Part shown: positions 12,161 to 22,763 of the stretch, one piece after another
Numbering within the stretch: position 1 is the stretch's first letter
How the letters are laid out: each line of letters begins with the position of its first letter
Origin: Massospora cicadina
Taxonomy: Eukaryota > Entomophthoromycota > Entomophthoromycetes > Entomophthorales > Entomophthoraceae
Direction: 5' to 3'
Length of the DNA: 64,000 nucleotides
NCBI GenBank assembly: GCA_022478985.1
Contig: JAKSZP010017409.1
Span: 1 to 64,000, forward strand
Notes under the pieces: generated by a model
Databases searched by the model: none
The model's input: the letters and a program-made list of their open reading frames with translations, nothing else
Told to the model about the DNA's origin: nothing
Program-made: the position numbers and the translations under genes

Positions 12161-12169
12161 CTTCGTGGA

Positions 12170-12570
12170 TTAAAGTCAGTGTTGATAGAGGAGCCAACCT
12201 TAGCCTATCCTGACTACAACAAAACATTTTACCTTTATACTGACACTAATGACTTAGATTTGGCACGATCTTGGCACAGATTGGATGAAGATGGAGTGGA
12301 TCACCCAATCTTGTACTAAAACGTGTTCTGTAATGTTGAGAAGAATTACACAGTCACTGAGCGTGAGTTCCTGGCAGTTCTGAGAGCGGTCAAACACTTC
12401 AGACCTTATTTGTATGTGGTACATTTTAAGGTAGTGATGGATCACACATCACTACGCTAGTTGCAGAACATGAAGAACTCCAACGGCTGCTTTGCCCACC
12501 GGACTGTACTCCTCCAAGGCTATGATTTGAAATCATACATTGAACAGGAGACAAACATCTAAACTCTGAT
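12170..12570 (+). pseudogene. GyE RNase H remnant
   Basis: Visible motifs are YTDTNDLDL (about 12237), NYTVTEREFLAVLRAVKHF (about 12345-12402) and VVMDHTSLR followed by a stop (about 12430-12460). These are the conserved segments of the RNase HI-like domain that degrades the RNA strand of the hybrid. The E of TEREFL and the D of VMDH, both catalytic in the family, are still present; the frame is not. Confidence 0.75.
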
Positions 12571-12649
12571 AGCCTAACATGGTCACCACTGTTCCACTTG
12601 CAAGTACCAGAGATTGATTGACATTATGACATAGTTGGGCTACCAGAAA

Positions 12650-13219
12650 AGGCCTGGCAGGATGAGACAGAGGAAGTTAAGAGCATTTTGAGAAGTTGTT
12701 TTTAAGCCATTAAATGTGTCAATGAAAATTAAAAAAATCTACCAATCAAGTGTTACCCATATATTCAGCCTAATGACTGCATGGAGTTGGTAATGGAGGC
12801 TCATAAGCATGTGGGCTATAGATTTAAAAACACTGGCAAACCCGAAAGAAAGATTCTACTGGGAGTGCATGTCAGGTGAAGTGCACCAAGCTTTGGAGTT
12901 TTGCATACCTTGTGCAAGTTTTAAATTTCTGGAGAAGCAATTTGAGTTTACACTGATCCCCCCTACAGCTCCTATCAGCAATGTCTCAATTGGTATGGTG
13001 GGACCTTTAATAACTGCCTCTAGTGTATTAAAGTTTATCCTAGTCGTGATTGACCACTTCATCAAGTGGGTTGAGGCCTTTGCAGTCAAGACATATATCA
13101 CAAACTCCACTGTCACTTCCTGTACAAGCAAGTCATCACAGGGAACAGTTGTCCTCAAGTTTTACTTTTAAACAATGGGAATAACTTAACCTTGGACGTG
13201 TTGAGAAAGTTGATGAACC
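12650..13219 (+). pseudogene. GyE integrase, part before LnD
   Basis: A weak zinc-binding region (AHKHVGY near 12797; CIPCASF near 12902) is followed by the DDE core: VVIDHFIKWVEAF (about 13044-13082) carrying the first Asp, and LLNNGNNLTLDVLRKLM (about 13165-13214), where the second catalytic Asp has become Asn. The reading is interrupted by LnD just after a 17-bp target site (13203-13219) and resumes at 15179. Confidence 0.7.
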
Positions 13220-13317
13220 ATCTTTCTTTCGCTTTGATAGCTATAATTGAAGCTAAATTCAGCTTTAAAAAGATAAAAAGCAAGGCCACTTGAACGAGCA
13301 CAAAAATTAAAAGGTTG

Positions 13318-15055
13318 ATGGTTTCAACGCCTGCTGCCCTGGCATGGGGCGTTGGTGCACTGCCTGCTGATGTGCTTTGACCACCGCTGAAGTGTTCCTT
13401 GCTGGCTCTGCTAGCCCTCCCAATGTTACTAGGTGGTATGTCCCCCTAAGGACTTGGGCCACCACCTTGCAAGCTCCCAGGAAGTGCTCTGGAAACCTTT
13501 GGTGCTCCCAAGGAGCAATTTACATTTGGCCTCCAGGTCAAATATGGAAATCTCTTCCCATACAAGAGTGCATTCTTCATTGAGATGGCCACGTCAGTAT
13601 TTAAACATTACAGCTTTATTTACTTCTGTCTCTTTAAGAGGTACTTTGATCTCATCTTCCGTTTGGAAGCCAATGCAGCAGCAGCCAAGCTGCAAATTTA
13701 TTATTAAAAAAGATTCTCATTCCCAACATTTGGAACTGGCTCCCAGATGAGGCCACTTTGGTGGTCTAATTTGTTGGGTTGCCCTTCCATCTCTCCCCTA
13801 AACACCTCCACCATGAGCCCATGGAGGACATCGATGAATCCCCCCTTGGGTTGGGACCATCTAGTACTAAAAAATGAGCTCATGGAGGGTTTAGCCATTT
13901 ACAGCGTAGACCCCGTGTTGCAGTTCATGGTTCCAAATGGGATGGATCATCTGGCTGTGCCTCACATCTTCACGATGATCCACCCATTTCATCATGATAC
14001 CCATCTCATGATTCCCCCTGCAATGTAATCAAATCCACCCCTGATCACCCATTCTGGGTGCGCATCAAAAACAGCCATGCCATTTGCCCCTTGTGTTTCA
14101 ATCTTGACCACTTGAATTGCAAGTGCCCCACAGTTTCTGCATCTGCTGCTTCCACCACTCATTCCTTGGGCATCAGGCCATAGCTTTTTGTCCCAATTTT
14201 TTAAATAAGGCTCAATCCTCTTGCCCCCAACCTTGAAACACCTTGGCGCTGCTCCAAAAGTGGCAGCCAATCAGAACCAAAATTATAAAACTAAAAGAAT
14301 TTAACAGGATTATGGAATCTTAAGTCAGTGGCTGAACCATTTTCAGCTGAGCTGCTGAGGCCAGCAGCATGTGGCCAATCAGCTCTTGACACTTCCCCAA
14401 TTCTGATGGCTGGCCCAGTGCTGGCCAAATCCAAACTATTTGAAGATCTCAAATGGATTGATGAGGATGAACGGCCATACCACGTCAAGTCAGATTTCGT
14501 TTTAGAGATTTTTTTGTTGATCCTCACGAATTGTGTCCCTGATGGTTTCGCCCTTGAAATGGTTTTCCTTAAATATGAATATTGATAAAATGGCAGTTGA
14601 GGCTTCAGCTGCACCTATTAACACCCTACTTTACCAGCAACTTCATGTGGCGATGGAGTCCCTTGTTGAGGGCATCCCTATCCCAAATTTTCCTCATGAT
14701 TTTGAAAAAGATGCATAATATGAGTTTAAGGAGTCAATTTCAGTGCGAGCCATGCTTGCATTGACAGGGCAAAGACTTCTCTTTTTAACCCCACTTATCT
14801 CAAAACATGCTGGCGATCAAGTCTTTCACTTGTGTGCCAGCTCTCATCACTTTCTCTGAGCATTAACTTGCTCAATACGTTGAGGCGATGGACACCACTG
14901 GCCTCTTAAATGAAGAATTCCTTCAACTATACCTCCTTATGCCCCTTGTTGTTGATGCTCCCACCCCGATGCTGTCTGCCGTGGTATGCCAGCTAAAGCG
15001 GGCTCCATACAAAAGTTTCTTCAAAGCTTCCTCACAATCTGATATGGCTTCCTAA
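13318..15055 (+). pseudogene. LnD ORF1 remnant
   Basis: The ATG at 13318 is followed by an Ala-rich leader with ALAWGVGAL. Later blocks, in shifting frames: NLFPYKSAFFIEM; ELMEGLAIYS; a complete CX2CX4HX4C knuckle CPLCFNLDHLNCKC (about 14085-14130); FEDLKWIDEDE; LVEGIPIPNFPHDFEKDA (14660-14715); and VDAPTPMLSAVV (about 14953-14990). These match the layout of LnA and LnB, including the DAPTP motif of the C-terminal domain. A 46-bp insertion breaks it at 13828. Confidence 0.75.
13828..13873 (+). mobile_element. Very short retroposon insertion 1 (46 bp) inside LnD
   Basis: Flanked by ATGAGCCCATGGAGG (13813-13827) and ATGAGCTCATGGAGG (13874-13888), 14 of 15 matching. The insert ends TTGGGTTGGGACCATCTAG, TACTAAAAA, which is the LnD tail. 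It is the longest of the four short inserts, so it shows that the others are truncations of the same 3' end. Removing one repeat plus the insert leaves HHELMEGLA-like text, which aligns with YDQLVAGLM in LnA. Confidence 0.85.
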
Positions 15056-15178
15056 GCTGTTAGCTGAGGTGACATATTAGGATTTTTTTATCTCTAATAA
15101 TCCCTTTGTTTGGCCCATTTGTAAATAAAATGTGTGGTGGCTCCCCCTTTTGGGTTGGGAACCACTAGTGCTAAAAAA

Positions 15179-15697
15179 GAGAAAGTTGATGTACCTAGTG
15201 GGATTGAAGTAACAATTCACTACCCCCTGTAAGCCATCCTCAATTAGAAGCATCTTTTGAGTCTATGGAACTTTGAGAGAGATTTTATATAATATAGCCC
15301 TCATTTACAATTTAAAATGGGATCAGTTTCTGCCCTTAGAAATGTTGGCTTACTAATTGAGCCACAACTGAGTGATTTGGATATCTTCTAAAAAAAACCC
15401 TGTATGGGCGATAGGAAGCTCTTCCAACCCTCTTGGCACCAATAATCACAGCAGACTGGAAGAAGCTTTTGCCTGGAAGCTATCACCAGAAGTTAGATGA
15501 CAAACTTATACTAATTCAATTAGAAGCTGTAAACAATAATGAGGCGACCATAACGCCAAAGTCAACTGGGAGTTAGAGATGAACTAGGTTACTGGAGTTA
15601 ATACCAGGAGAAAAGGCTTTGTTTCATCATTTGGGGGATAAAGCTAGAGAAGTTACATGCCATTTGGACTTGGCCTGCTACTGCTTAACAAAGAGAG
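15179..15697 (+). pseudogene. GyE integrase, part after LnD
   Basis: After the second copy of the LnD target site the integrase reading resumes with short stretches such as FTTPCKPSSI (the family's FTTPYHPQSNG region with the catalytic Glu lost) up to about 15250. Beyond that only fragments are readable, for example text with LFHHLGDKA near 15630. Its 3' end is truncated by insertion of Chr1 at 15698. Confidence 0.55.
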
Positions 15698-16565
15698 AGT
15701 CATGGAGCGTGCTATAATGATGTTTAGGCAAGCCTTGAACTCCAGGTGAGTTACCACTAAAAAACCCAAAGATGAATTCCGTGGGTACAGCTGTTTAAAT
15801 TGACTTAGGAAATATGAGAAAGCCAGTCACGAGGACTAGACAGGGGATGCTAAGATTGAGGATTATCACATCTTTGTTTTTTAGTAAAATATTTATACCT
15901 GAAATTTTGTTTTCTTATGAACCTTTTAACTTAAATGGTGGAAAATTTGAAAATGGCGTGACAGCAGTACCTGTTGGGGGACCACTGCCTAAAATTTCTC
16001 TGGTAAACTTGTGATTCATATGAAAATGCCAAAGAGAATAAACTCGAAACAATCTGTCAGATTGGGTTCCCAGACCTATTTTGCAACTGATTTTGATCTG
16101 GTTTAATCAGCTGAATTCAATTTCGGCCTGTTTTTTGAAATTAAAATTTTTTTTCGTGCATGCATTTTGTGCTGTTGTCAACATTTTGTGTGGCTGGCAG
16201 GTAACGACCAGGGACAGGCCACAAAAGGCTGAGTTTAGTTGGTGGGGAAGGTGTTGACAGCCCCTGTACTTGTTGGGGATGGGTGTGGCTTGGGCGCAAT
16301 GGTGGTATAGGGCAGGTTTGGGTGTTTTGCGCAATTTTGCCACCTCCTGGCAACCCTCCAAATATTTTCCACCAGCTTGATGAAGGATAATGTGGGGAGG
16401 TGGACTATGACCCTCAGGGGGTACGCCATAACCCACCTCTCATCCACTACATGGTCCAAATCGCCCTGGGAGGTGAGAGATACAGGTGTTGGCTTCTGCC
16501 CCTTTTTTGAGCAGAATAGGAATTGATCCCAATCCAGGAGGAGGGGTTCCTGCCCAATACTTACA
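15698..16565 (-). repeat. Chr1 3' LTR
   Basis: Aligns with 28493-29354 over its whole length. Blocks such as GGGCGCAATGGTGGTATAGG and CCACCTCCTGGCAACCCTCC are identical in both. On the minus strand it starts TGTAAG, preceded by the purine tract, and ends near CTCCATGAC. Open frames inside it (for example 16107-16436) are repeated in the other LTR and are not taken as genes. Confidence 0.8.
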
Positions 16566-16639
16566 TTGCCTTCCCTTTAGGAAGGGGTAAAGCGTCGTCA
16601 CCAGGGAACCGTTTCAGCGCAATATTCTTGTAGGCCTTA

Positions 16640-17220
16640 GGGGAGTTTAATGGCCATGATTGAAGCAATTCTAAGAGGAGGATGAGGAGCTTCTTGGTGC
16701 GCCACATAAAACACCTCCATCAACTTGTGACAATTAGCACAATCAAAAGCACTGAACAGCTATTTTTAGGATAGGAAGCCCTTCCAAGCCACCAGGTACT
16801 GAACTAAGCAATGGGCTGGCGCAATGCCAAAATCACTTCCACTTCAAATTTGACTGACTCCATCAAGATGACTGGTATGGGATCAGCAGGTGGGATGATG
16901 AAAAAGGGTTTAGCTGGGGGGTGTGGAATCCTGGATGCTGTTTCCAGTGGGGTGGGAGTTCAGTATGGAATGAACCATTACTCAGATCTTCAACAACCTT
17001 ATGTGGTCCTGGCCACTTACTCACAAGCTTCAATGAGGGGACCTTAATATGCAGGTGACAGATGCTGAGAATTACCTGCGAACCTATCTTGAAATTTGGA
17101 GCGGGCAGGTGCTTTTTGTCAGTGAATCACTTATAGTCAGCTATTGCTTTAGTAAGGTGCTTGCGGACCAGGGACTGAGTGGCTCTGATTTGCTGAGCAT
17201 GCTCCGCTACCATGGGAACC
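16640..17220 (-). pseudogene. Chr1 integrase C-terminus and chromodomain remnant
   Basis: Minus-strand text includes KLVSKWPGPHKVVEDLSNG and HTELPPHWKQHPGFH, the post-core module of chromovirus integrases (family usual K.GPF.V and LPP....HPVFH). It is followed by EVEVILALR and QYLVAWKGF (about 16870-16740), the start and aromatic core of a chromodomain. Chromodomains of this group bind modified histone H3 and steer integration into heterochromatin. Stops break the domain after the WKGF motif. Confidence 0.75.
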
Positions 17221-18180
17221 TCAGGGACAAAGACAGGGTTTTATAGAATAAAAAGAGTTGTACCCCAACGTCACTTCATATTTTGAAACCCCTTGTGGAG
17301 GCGTGAAAGTATACTTATAAGAAAACTGAGCCAATATAAGATCGTCTTCCCAGGTGTCCTGTGCCGCAGTAGCATAACTCTGTAAGTAATGCTCTAGAAT
17401 TTGATTAACTCGCTCCATCTGGCCATCCAATTGGTAATGGTATGCTGTGGACTGGCATGGTTGAATTTTCAGGATGGCCAGAAGGTCCGTCCAAAAGTGT
17501 GCATGAACTGCGGACCCCTATTGCTCATGATCTCCTGGGGTAAGCCAAACATAGAGAAGATGTGGCAGGCAAAAAGATGTACAGTTTCTGAGAGGTGATG
17601 AAAGTCGAGCAGGGTATTTAAAGAGCGCTTTTGGTGAACTACACTACAACGATCATTCTCTCATTGTGAACATTCAAGTAGGAAGCTCGAATGTGAAGTC
17701 AACGGACATTGACGTCCATGAGCCTTTGGCCTGTTGCAGCAGGTGAAGAAGGCCATTCCGCCCAGAGTAGTCTGGTTTCACATGTGCGCATGTAATGCAA
17801 CTTGCTATCCATGCATGGATGTCGTTTGAGATCCCAGGCTGATTGAGTGTTTTTTCACCAAGTTAAGGCACTTTTTTATCCTGGAGTGACCACCTGCAAG
17901 GTGATCATGGTGAACTTGAATCACTTCAGTGTGAAGCTGAGGGGGTGTAAATTTTTGAGGATCTAATCGCTTAGTTTATATAAACCTGCTTTGATAGCTG
18001 TGAAGAGTTTTGGTTGATACTTTTCAATTTTGCTATGTGTCATATGGCATTTCCTAACCGTTCTGAAGCTCACAAAGCTAAACAATAGCAGTTGACTCTT
18101 CTGGTCTCTTCTGGGTATTCTTTCCCTTTCTAAAAGAGAACTCTCCTGACGCAGGAAATAATGACAAGCTCCCATCAATG
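17221..18180 (-). pseudogene. Chr1 integrase core remnant
   Basis: In minus-strand order: VHHDHLAGGHSRIKK (about 17930-17885), the HH half of the HHCC zinc-binding motif; FGLPQEIMSNRGPQF (about 17550-17505), where the family has GLP..IVSDRGPQF, so the catalytic Asp is now Asn; and MDGQMERVNQILEHYLQSY (17430-17374), carrying the catalytic Glu region DGQTERVNQ. An open stretch of 71 residues at 18178-17963 precedes the zinc motif and is unassigned. Confidence 0.8.
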
Positions 18181-18990
18181 CTTATCTACACTTTTTAATT
18201 AAAGAAAGAATTATTATAAGACACTATAAGACAGAAAATATGGTTATATGGTAAGATTGTTTTATTTCAAAACCAGGCGCTGGTATTTTATACCTCTAGG
18301 GCATCTCCTGGCCATAGTCTATTAGATGAGTTCATTAAAGCCATGCCAATACGCTATGGATTATGGCATTGTTTATTAAAAATTCCCAAGTTAATTCGCC
18401 CTTGAATTAACTTAATTACAACCATTTTAGCCTGATTGGAGGCACTACTACTCTCATAATTGGGACGATTTTTAGGCCTAGTTTAGCACCTCAGTGGTGT
18501 ATATTTGCTCTCAGACAGCCTGATTATAATTTGGCATACAGCTGATGAAGTACAATAAATAGGGAGAAAGAAAATATGGAACTTTTGTAATTATGGGCTC
18601 CTAATCAGGATGTCAGCAGGCCTTTCAATAGTACTATGTAAACACTATTTAGGCCATCCATTTGCAAGTACTATCATGCCGATTGAATGATTGACATACT
18701 AAAAATTTATTATAATTGTATCTGCATTATATTAAATTATGCAATTTAGTCTGTGCCATAAACCACCTTTTTCACTCAAGTGGATCCCTTAATCGACCAT
18801 AATAATTTTATATCATAGCTATTATTCGCTACAATAATTGGGTTGTTTTAGATGCATTTAAGGCATCTTTGAGGTGAATCTGATTCAACAAATTATGCAG
18901 ATAAAGCGGGAAGGATCAAAGGATTCATTAATGGGAGTAATCTATCAACATTGATGGTTTTTCTCTTTGGGTTACATTTGAGTCAACCAT
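18181..18990. other. About 0.8 kb AT-rich non-coding segment between Chr1 RNase H and integrase
   Basis: RNase H/integrase coding of Chr1 is recognisable on both sides but not here. The segment is AT-rich with no motif on either strand. Near its edges lie CCATCAATG (18174) and CATTGATGG (about 18949), an inverted pair that continues only weakly, so a small inverted-repeat DNA element is possible. No target-site duplication was seen. Confidence 0.4.
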
Positions 18991-18999
18991 CAAAATCAA

Positions 19000-19504
19000 A
19001 CAGGGGGCACCCACAACCAAGACCAAAAAAGAATTCCTTTCTCCCCTACTGAGTAATGGGAACAATTGTACACTGGATCTGCAAGCTGCACTAAAACTCC
19101 AAGCCTTCAGAGCAATTCATCTTGTGGGCCAAAACTTGAGCTGGCATGTGGGTGGTCAGGTACAGGTTTTCAGACCCAACTTTAGGTGAAGCAATGGATA
19201 AGATTCATTCAGCGGAATCACTATGGTGAGCTCTTGCTCCTCTGCTTCTGCGGGTATAAGGTGGGGTTGAGGCTCAGGTGATTATGAGAACGTTCATTAA
19301 CTCCTTTAAAAATTTGTACTTAAATTTGAAACTGCATAGGTCGTGGTACATCTGGGATTGATGGTGCGCCAACTTCTGAAGTTTACAAAAGTACATGAGG
19401 GCTTGGTGGTCCATCTGCACTGTCTCCTCATGCATGGCGCCCTGCAGGAGGTACCACCAGTAGATAAGCGCCTATAATACAGCTTCCAACTCCTTGCCAT
19501 AATA
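19000..19504 (-). pseudogene. Chr1 RNase H remnant, distal part
   Basis: Minus-strand text from 19504 reads YYGKELEAVL, a stop, then ALIYWWYLLQGAMHEETVQM and DHQALMYF, the family's YDKELLAVxxALxxWRHYLxG and TDHKxLxYF. The beginning of the domain is on the far side of GyF (26657-26730, text PIAYFSHKFNS). The 5-bp repeats GACCA (19505-19509) and GCCCA (26652-26656) mark the GyF insertion point. Text beyond 19250 is a degenerate tail. Confidence 0.8.
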
Positions 19505-19509
19505 GACCA

Positions 19510-20074
19510 TGTCAAGATTCTGATATGACTTGACAATAGCCCTATGTAGTTATACCAGAATGGGCAACATTATCCAAACTGAGTAGTATGAAAATATTGA
19601 TGAGATTGCCTTGACATAAGGTGATAGGGCATTACTGATCTTCCAATGAATATTTAATAGATCACAACAAATTAAATGATAAAGTGACGGCAAAGATTGC
19701 AAATGATAGTAGATCGCCTTGAATTAAGGTGATTGGTAATTTAACGATTAGTAGATTATGCCAGAACCAATGAGCATATGGTGGAAATGAATAGTCTAAG
19801 CAAAAAGGTCAACACTGATTAGAGTCACTAATATATAAGCAAAGTGAGAAGATCGGTTTGAGGGGATTGTTAGTAGTAGAGAGTAGCAGAACATTAAATA
19901 TTCACTTTAATTATTAAAAAAAGAGTGTTGTTATACAATTGCTCTATAATTTATCAATGTTTATTACGTTTTTTAAGAACAACGATCTTCATGTTGTCAA
20001 ACCTATTGATCAGTGAACTTAACCCTGTGAAAGCCCCTTCAGCGTATCTCTGATATACCGCTGAATTTATAACA
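19510..20074 (+). repeat. GyF 5' LTR
   Basis: 565 bp, starting TGTCAAGATTCTGATATGAC and ending TTTATAACA. A TATA-like AATATATAAGC lies at about 19829, with matching sites in the 3' LTR (26404), GyK (about 58690) and GyH (32897). U3 carries inverted-repeat motifs such as GATCGCCTT...AAGGTGAT (19711). The same start is found in the LTRs of GyJ and GyK. Confidence 0.88.
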
Positions 20075-20095
20075 GCGGTGCTTACTACAGGGGGC
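20075..20095 (+). other. GyF primer-binding-site-like motif
   Basis: GCGGTGCTTACTACAGGGGG immediately follows the LTR. It matches the GyK and GyE motif TGGTGCTCACTACAGGGG except for two transitions. Confidence 0.6.
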
Positions 20096-20138
20096 CATTG
20101 ATCAATTACAAAAAGATACAAACTCTCCAGTCGCTGAC

Positions 20139-21180
20139 ATGTTGCATAAGGCTTTCTTTGACGGGGATCTTCACAAAATATGCAACATTCAAATATATGG
20201 AAATCAAACTTGCTTTGACGCCCATCTAGTACTAAAAAAAACTTGCTTTGACGCTGTGCTCAAAAGGCAGGATATGCTTCTTCAAAAGCTTTGTATCAAT
20301 AAGATACTCCGTTTGATTGTGATGAGAACATCCATGGATCCTTTAAGAAATTTGAGTTTTTGATGGAAGGAGCTCAGATAGGCGTAAAGCAAAAGTGTTA
20401 ATATCTACCTTGGATGTTAGAAGTGCCGACCAAGTCACCTGCTAACTACCAAACAGTTCCATTACATATCAAGAAGTGAAGTATAATCTTTTGCATTTGT
20501 TCTGAGAAACCACAAAGATGTCGCAGTGGAAGTCTGAGTCCTTGATCATTGGGTCTCAGCCTGATGAGACCCTCACCACGTTTGCTAATCAATTTATGGC
20601 AGAAGCCCACATATTAATTGTGGCATGGACTTTATCCAAATCTGATGGGCGCATTTTAATGACCTCTTCAGTGAAGCCATACTGTGAGCTTTACAATGTC
20701 ATGACCTAATGTTAAATGACGATGTATCACTGCTTAAAATTGTTCAGCTTTTGCGCCATTTATCTCTAACTTTCCCTTCACCCAACACAGAGATAAAACA
20801 TACTGCCGCCATCGCCAAGCCTTCTTATTCAGGGGAAAGTGCCCATCCGGTTCAGATTCCGCTGAGGTACACCCAGCAGTTCAACTTCCGCCCCAGGCCT
20901 GATTGTTGTCAACAGCTCAACTACTGATCTGGGCCTAATTATAATGATTGCCATTATTATTTTATTGGCGAGGACCATCTACAACAATCAAGAATGCAAG
21001 CCCTAAAGGGTTAATTGTTTTGAATGCAGTCGCCCTGGGCACCTGGAAAGACATTGTTCCAGTCGTCAGGCCCATCATGTACAGCATAAATAGAAATATC
21101 AGGGAAAAGTCAGAGCGAAGTAGAGATGGGACTCTCTACCTCTGCTATCCCAATCCCAAACGCCCCACCTGAACTTGACA
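20139..21180 (+). pseudogene. GyF gag remnant with CCHC knuckle
   Basis: The ATG at 20139 lies about 45 bp after the primer-binding-like motif, as in GyK. FDAVLKRQDMLLQ (20249 on) parallels LDAVLKKQDELLRE in GyK and is coiled-coil-like. MSQWKSESLIIGSQPDET and FANQFMAEAHILI (20518-20625) match a gag block of GyK and GyH. A complete CX2CX4HX4C nucleocapsid knuckle CFECSRPGHLERHC lies at 21016-21057. The frame is broken by stops and by a very short insertion at 20222. Confidence 0.8.
20222..20238 (+). mobile_element. Very short retroposon insertion 2 in GyF gag
   Basis: The sequence CCATCTAGTACTAAAAAA lies between two copies of AAACTTGCTTTGACG (20206-20220 and 20239-20253). The inserted unit is about 17-19 bp depending on how shared bases are counted. 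GyK gag at the same place reads straight through (LDAVLKKQDELL), giving an empty-site comparison. Confidence 0.85.
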
Positions 21181-21429
21181 CCACATATTTAGTGGAAGAC
21201 CCTCCATACAATGACGCATTCCTGTATCAGCAGCCGTTGGAGGGGTGAATGTATTGGCATGAGCACAAGCCAAAGCTATGGTGGAAGAAGGATCTCTGAT
21301 GCATCTCAAGATGTACACTTGTAACTGTTCAACCAAGTTTCCCCTGACAATTTGGACCCAACTGCAGATGCACCTTACTTGCAAGGAGTAAACGCCGCCC
21401 TTCTGGCCAAAACTAACATCAAAGATTAC

Positions 21430-22010
21430 CCCAAAGTTGGTGAGTGAATTGCAAGTTTCTTTGGGAACGAGGAGGGTCTTTAAATGTTCATGCATTAAAC
21501 AGTCAAGATTCATCATATTTTGAATGTATGTACTATGAAGGTGTTGTAGCCAAATCAAAAATCCGTGTGATAATAGATACGGGTGCCCCAGTCAACATAG
21601 TTTCCACTAAGTTGGTGGAAAAGTTGACTTAAATCCTGAAGTGGATCATCGCATAGTGTATGGGACTGCTAAAGCGGAAAACACGGGCTCAGAATGACCA
21701 TACAGTGCGCTCACCTTGCAGTTTGAGTCAATTGTTGTGGTAGCTCAAGCAATAGTGTTACTGAATAGCCATTATGACCTGTTAATTGGAACCGCTTTTA
21801 TGTGACACTTTAGTGCTGTTTTTGACATGAATGAGGAGACCTTTGAAATTTTGAGGCAGCGGATCCCAATTTATTTTACCTCCATAGGAGTACCAATGGA
21901 TCTGGTGCATATGGGACAGGTCAACCTTACATATAGTGACGGCGTAATTCCATTGCGCTACCATTGATTAAAGAGGAAAACCTGGTCCCTCCCTCTGCAG
22001 ATATATAAGT
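21430..22010 (+). pseudogene. GyF retropepsin remnant
   Basis: VIIDTGAPVNIVSTKLVEKL at about 21570-21630 is an intact D-T-G active-site loop in a frame that stops soon after. Text resembling the C-terminal half (NSHYDLLIGTAF, family N.Y.LLG) is readable near 21765-21800. The block matches GyK 60906 on and GyH 53804 on. Confidence 0.8.
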
Positions 22011-22559
22011 ATCAAGGGCTTCCTTTCAGAGCTGCTGTGGCTATATCCATCCCCTCTGGACATCAAGTCATAGTAAACACTGATTAAAAATGAAATTACC
22101 AGCTGGGCTCTATGGGTAGGTCATTGGACCCTATCAGAAATTGCAGTTTGAGCCTCATGTGGCTCCGAGCATTTTACTCTTGGGACATGGGAAGATCAAG
22201 GTTTTACTAGCAAACTTACAAAACAAACAAATGCAAATATGCCGGCATCAAATAGTGGTATAGTTACACTTGACCGCTGTAGAGGAGGTCCTTCAGGTTC
22301 ACAAGTTTGGGTCGCTGTGTAAATTTAATCTACCCATCTTAAAAACAGTTCATTGTAATGACTGTGGCACTGCACAATGAATTGATGGTGTTATTGAAAG
22401 CACAGCAGGATTGAGCAATAGCTTTATCTCAAAAATATAAGGGGACTTTTGCTGTTGACGACCATTATTTAGATGCGCTCATGGGGTGTTCCATCAGTTG
22501 GACACTGGAGACCATTCTACCATAAGGTTATGGTTTATCTGCCAATAGAGGGCAGCTGA

Positions 22560-22763
22560 GTAAGTAGTGACAGAAGAGATCAAAAAGCTATTGGAGAAAG
22601 GGATGCTCAAATTTTAAAGTGTCCATGAGCTTTGCCATTCTAATTGTAAATTAAGGATGATACCAACTGGGTGGTAATAGACACCAGAAGCTCAACAGTA
22701 TTACCAAAAAGGATTTGTATTCCTTGCCACGGATTGATGATGCTATGAATCAGTTAGGCGGAT
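22560..22763 (+). pseudogene. GyF RT, part before the 1.06-kb insertion
   Basis: Text corresponds to LLEKGMLK (about 22590), then a region like the K.D.TN.VV.D.RKLN of RT, and RIDDAMNQLGG up to 22762. In GyK the next residues (EAHYFSTMDLIS) follow directly, but here the reading is cut and continues at 23828. Confidence 0.75.

Larger units (their letters stand above)
13220..15178 (+). mobile_element. LnD: ORF1-only retroposon with a different 3' tail
   Basis: Flanked by GAGAAAGTTGATGAACC (13203-13219) and GAGAAAGTTGATGTACC (15179-15195), 16 of 17 matching. Length is 1959 bp: about 98 bp leader, ORF1, then a tail ending in CTCCCCCTTTTGGGTTGGGA, ACCACTAGTGCTAAAAAA. The ORF1 protein is homologous to LnA/LnB but the tail is not, so LnD defines a second subfamily. 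The same tail ends the minus-strand copy at 45416-51905 and all four very short insertions. It sits in the GyE integrase, which continues on both sides. Confidence 0.88.

Noticed and set aside
15640..15697. Extending the Chr1 LTR further left of 15698
   Set aside because: Similarity to the other LTR becomes weak left of GTCATGGAG, and the terminal TGT of the other copy (28493) fits this boundary.
16107..16459. Minus-strand open frames with text HVVDERWV, resembling a chromodomain start
   Set aside because: The same text is present in the other copy at 28933-29346, which lies upstream of RT; both are LTR sequence. The real chromodomain remnant of Chr1 is at about 16690-16870.
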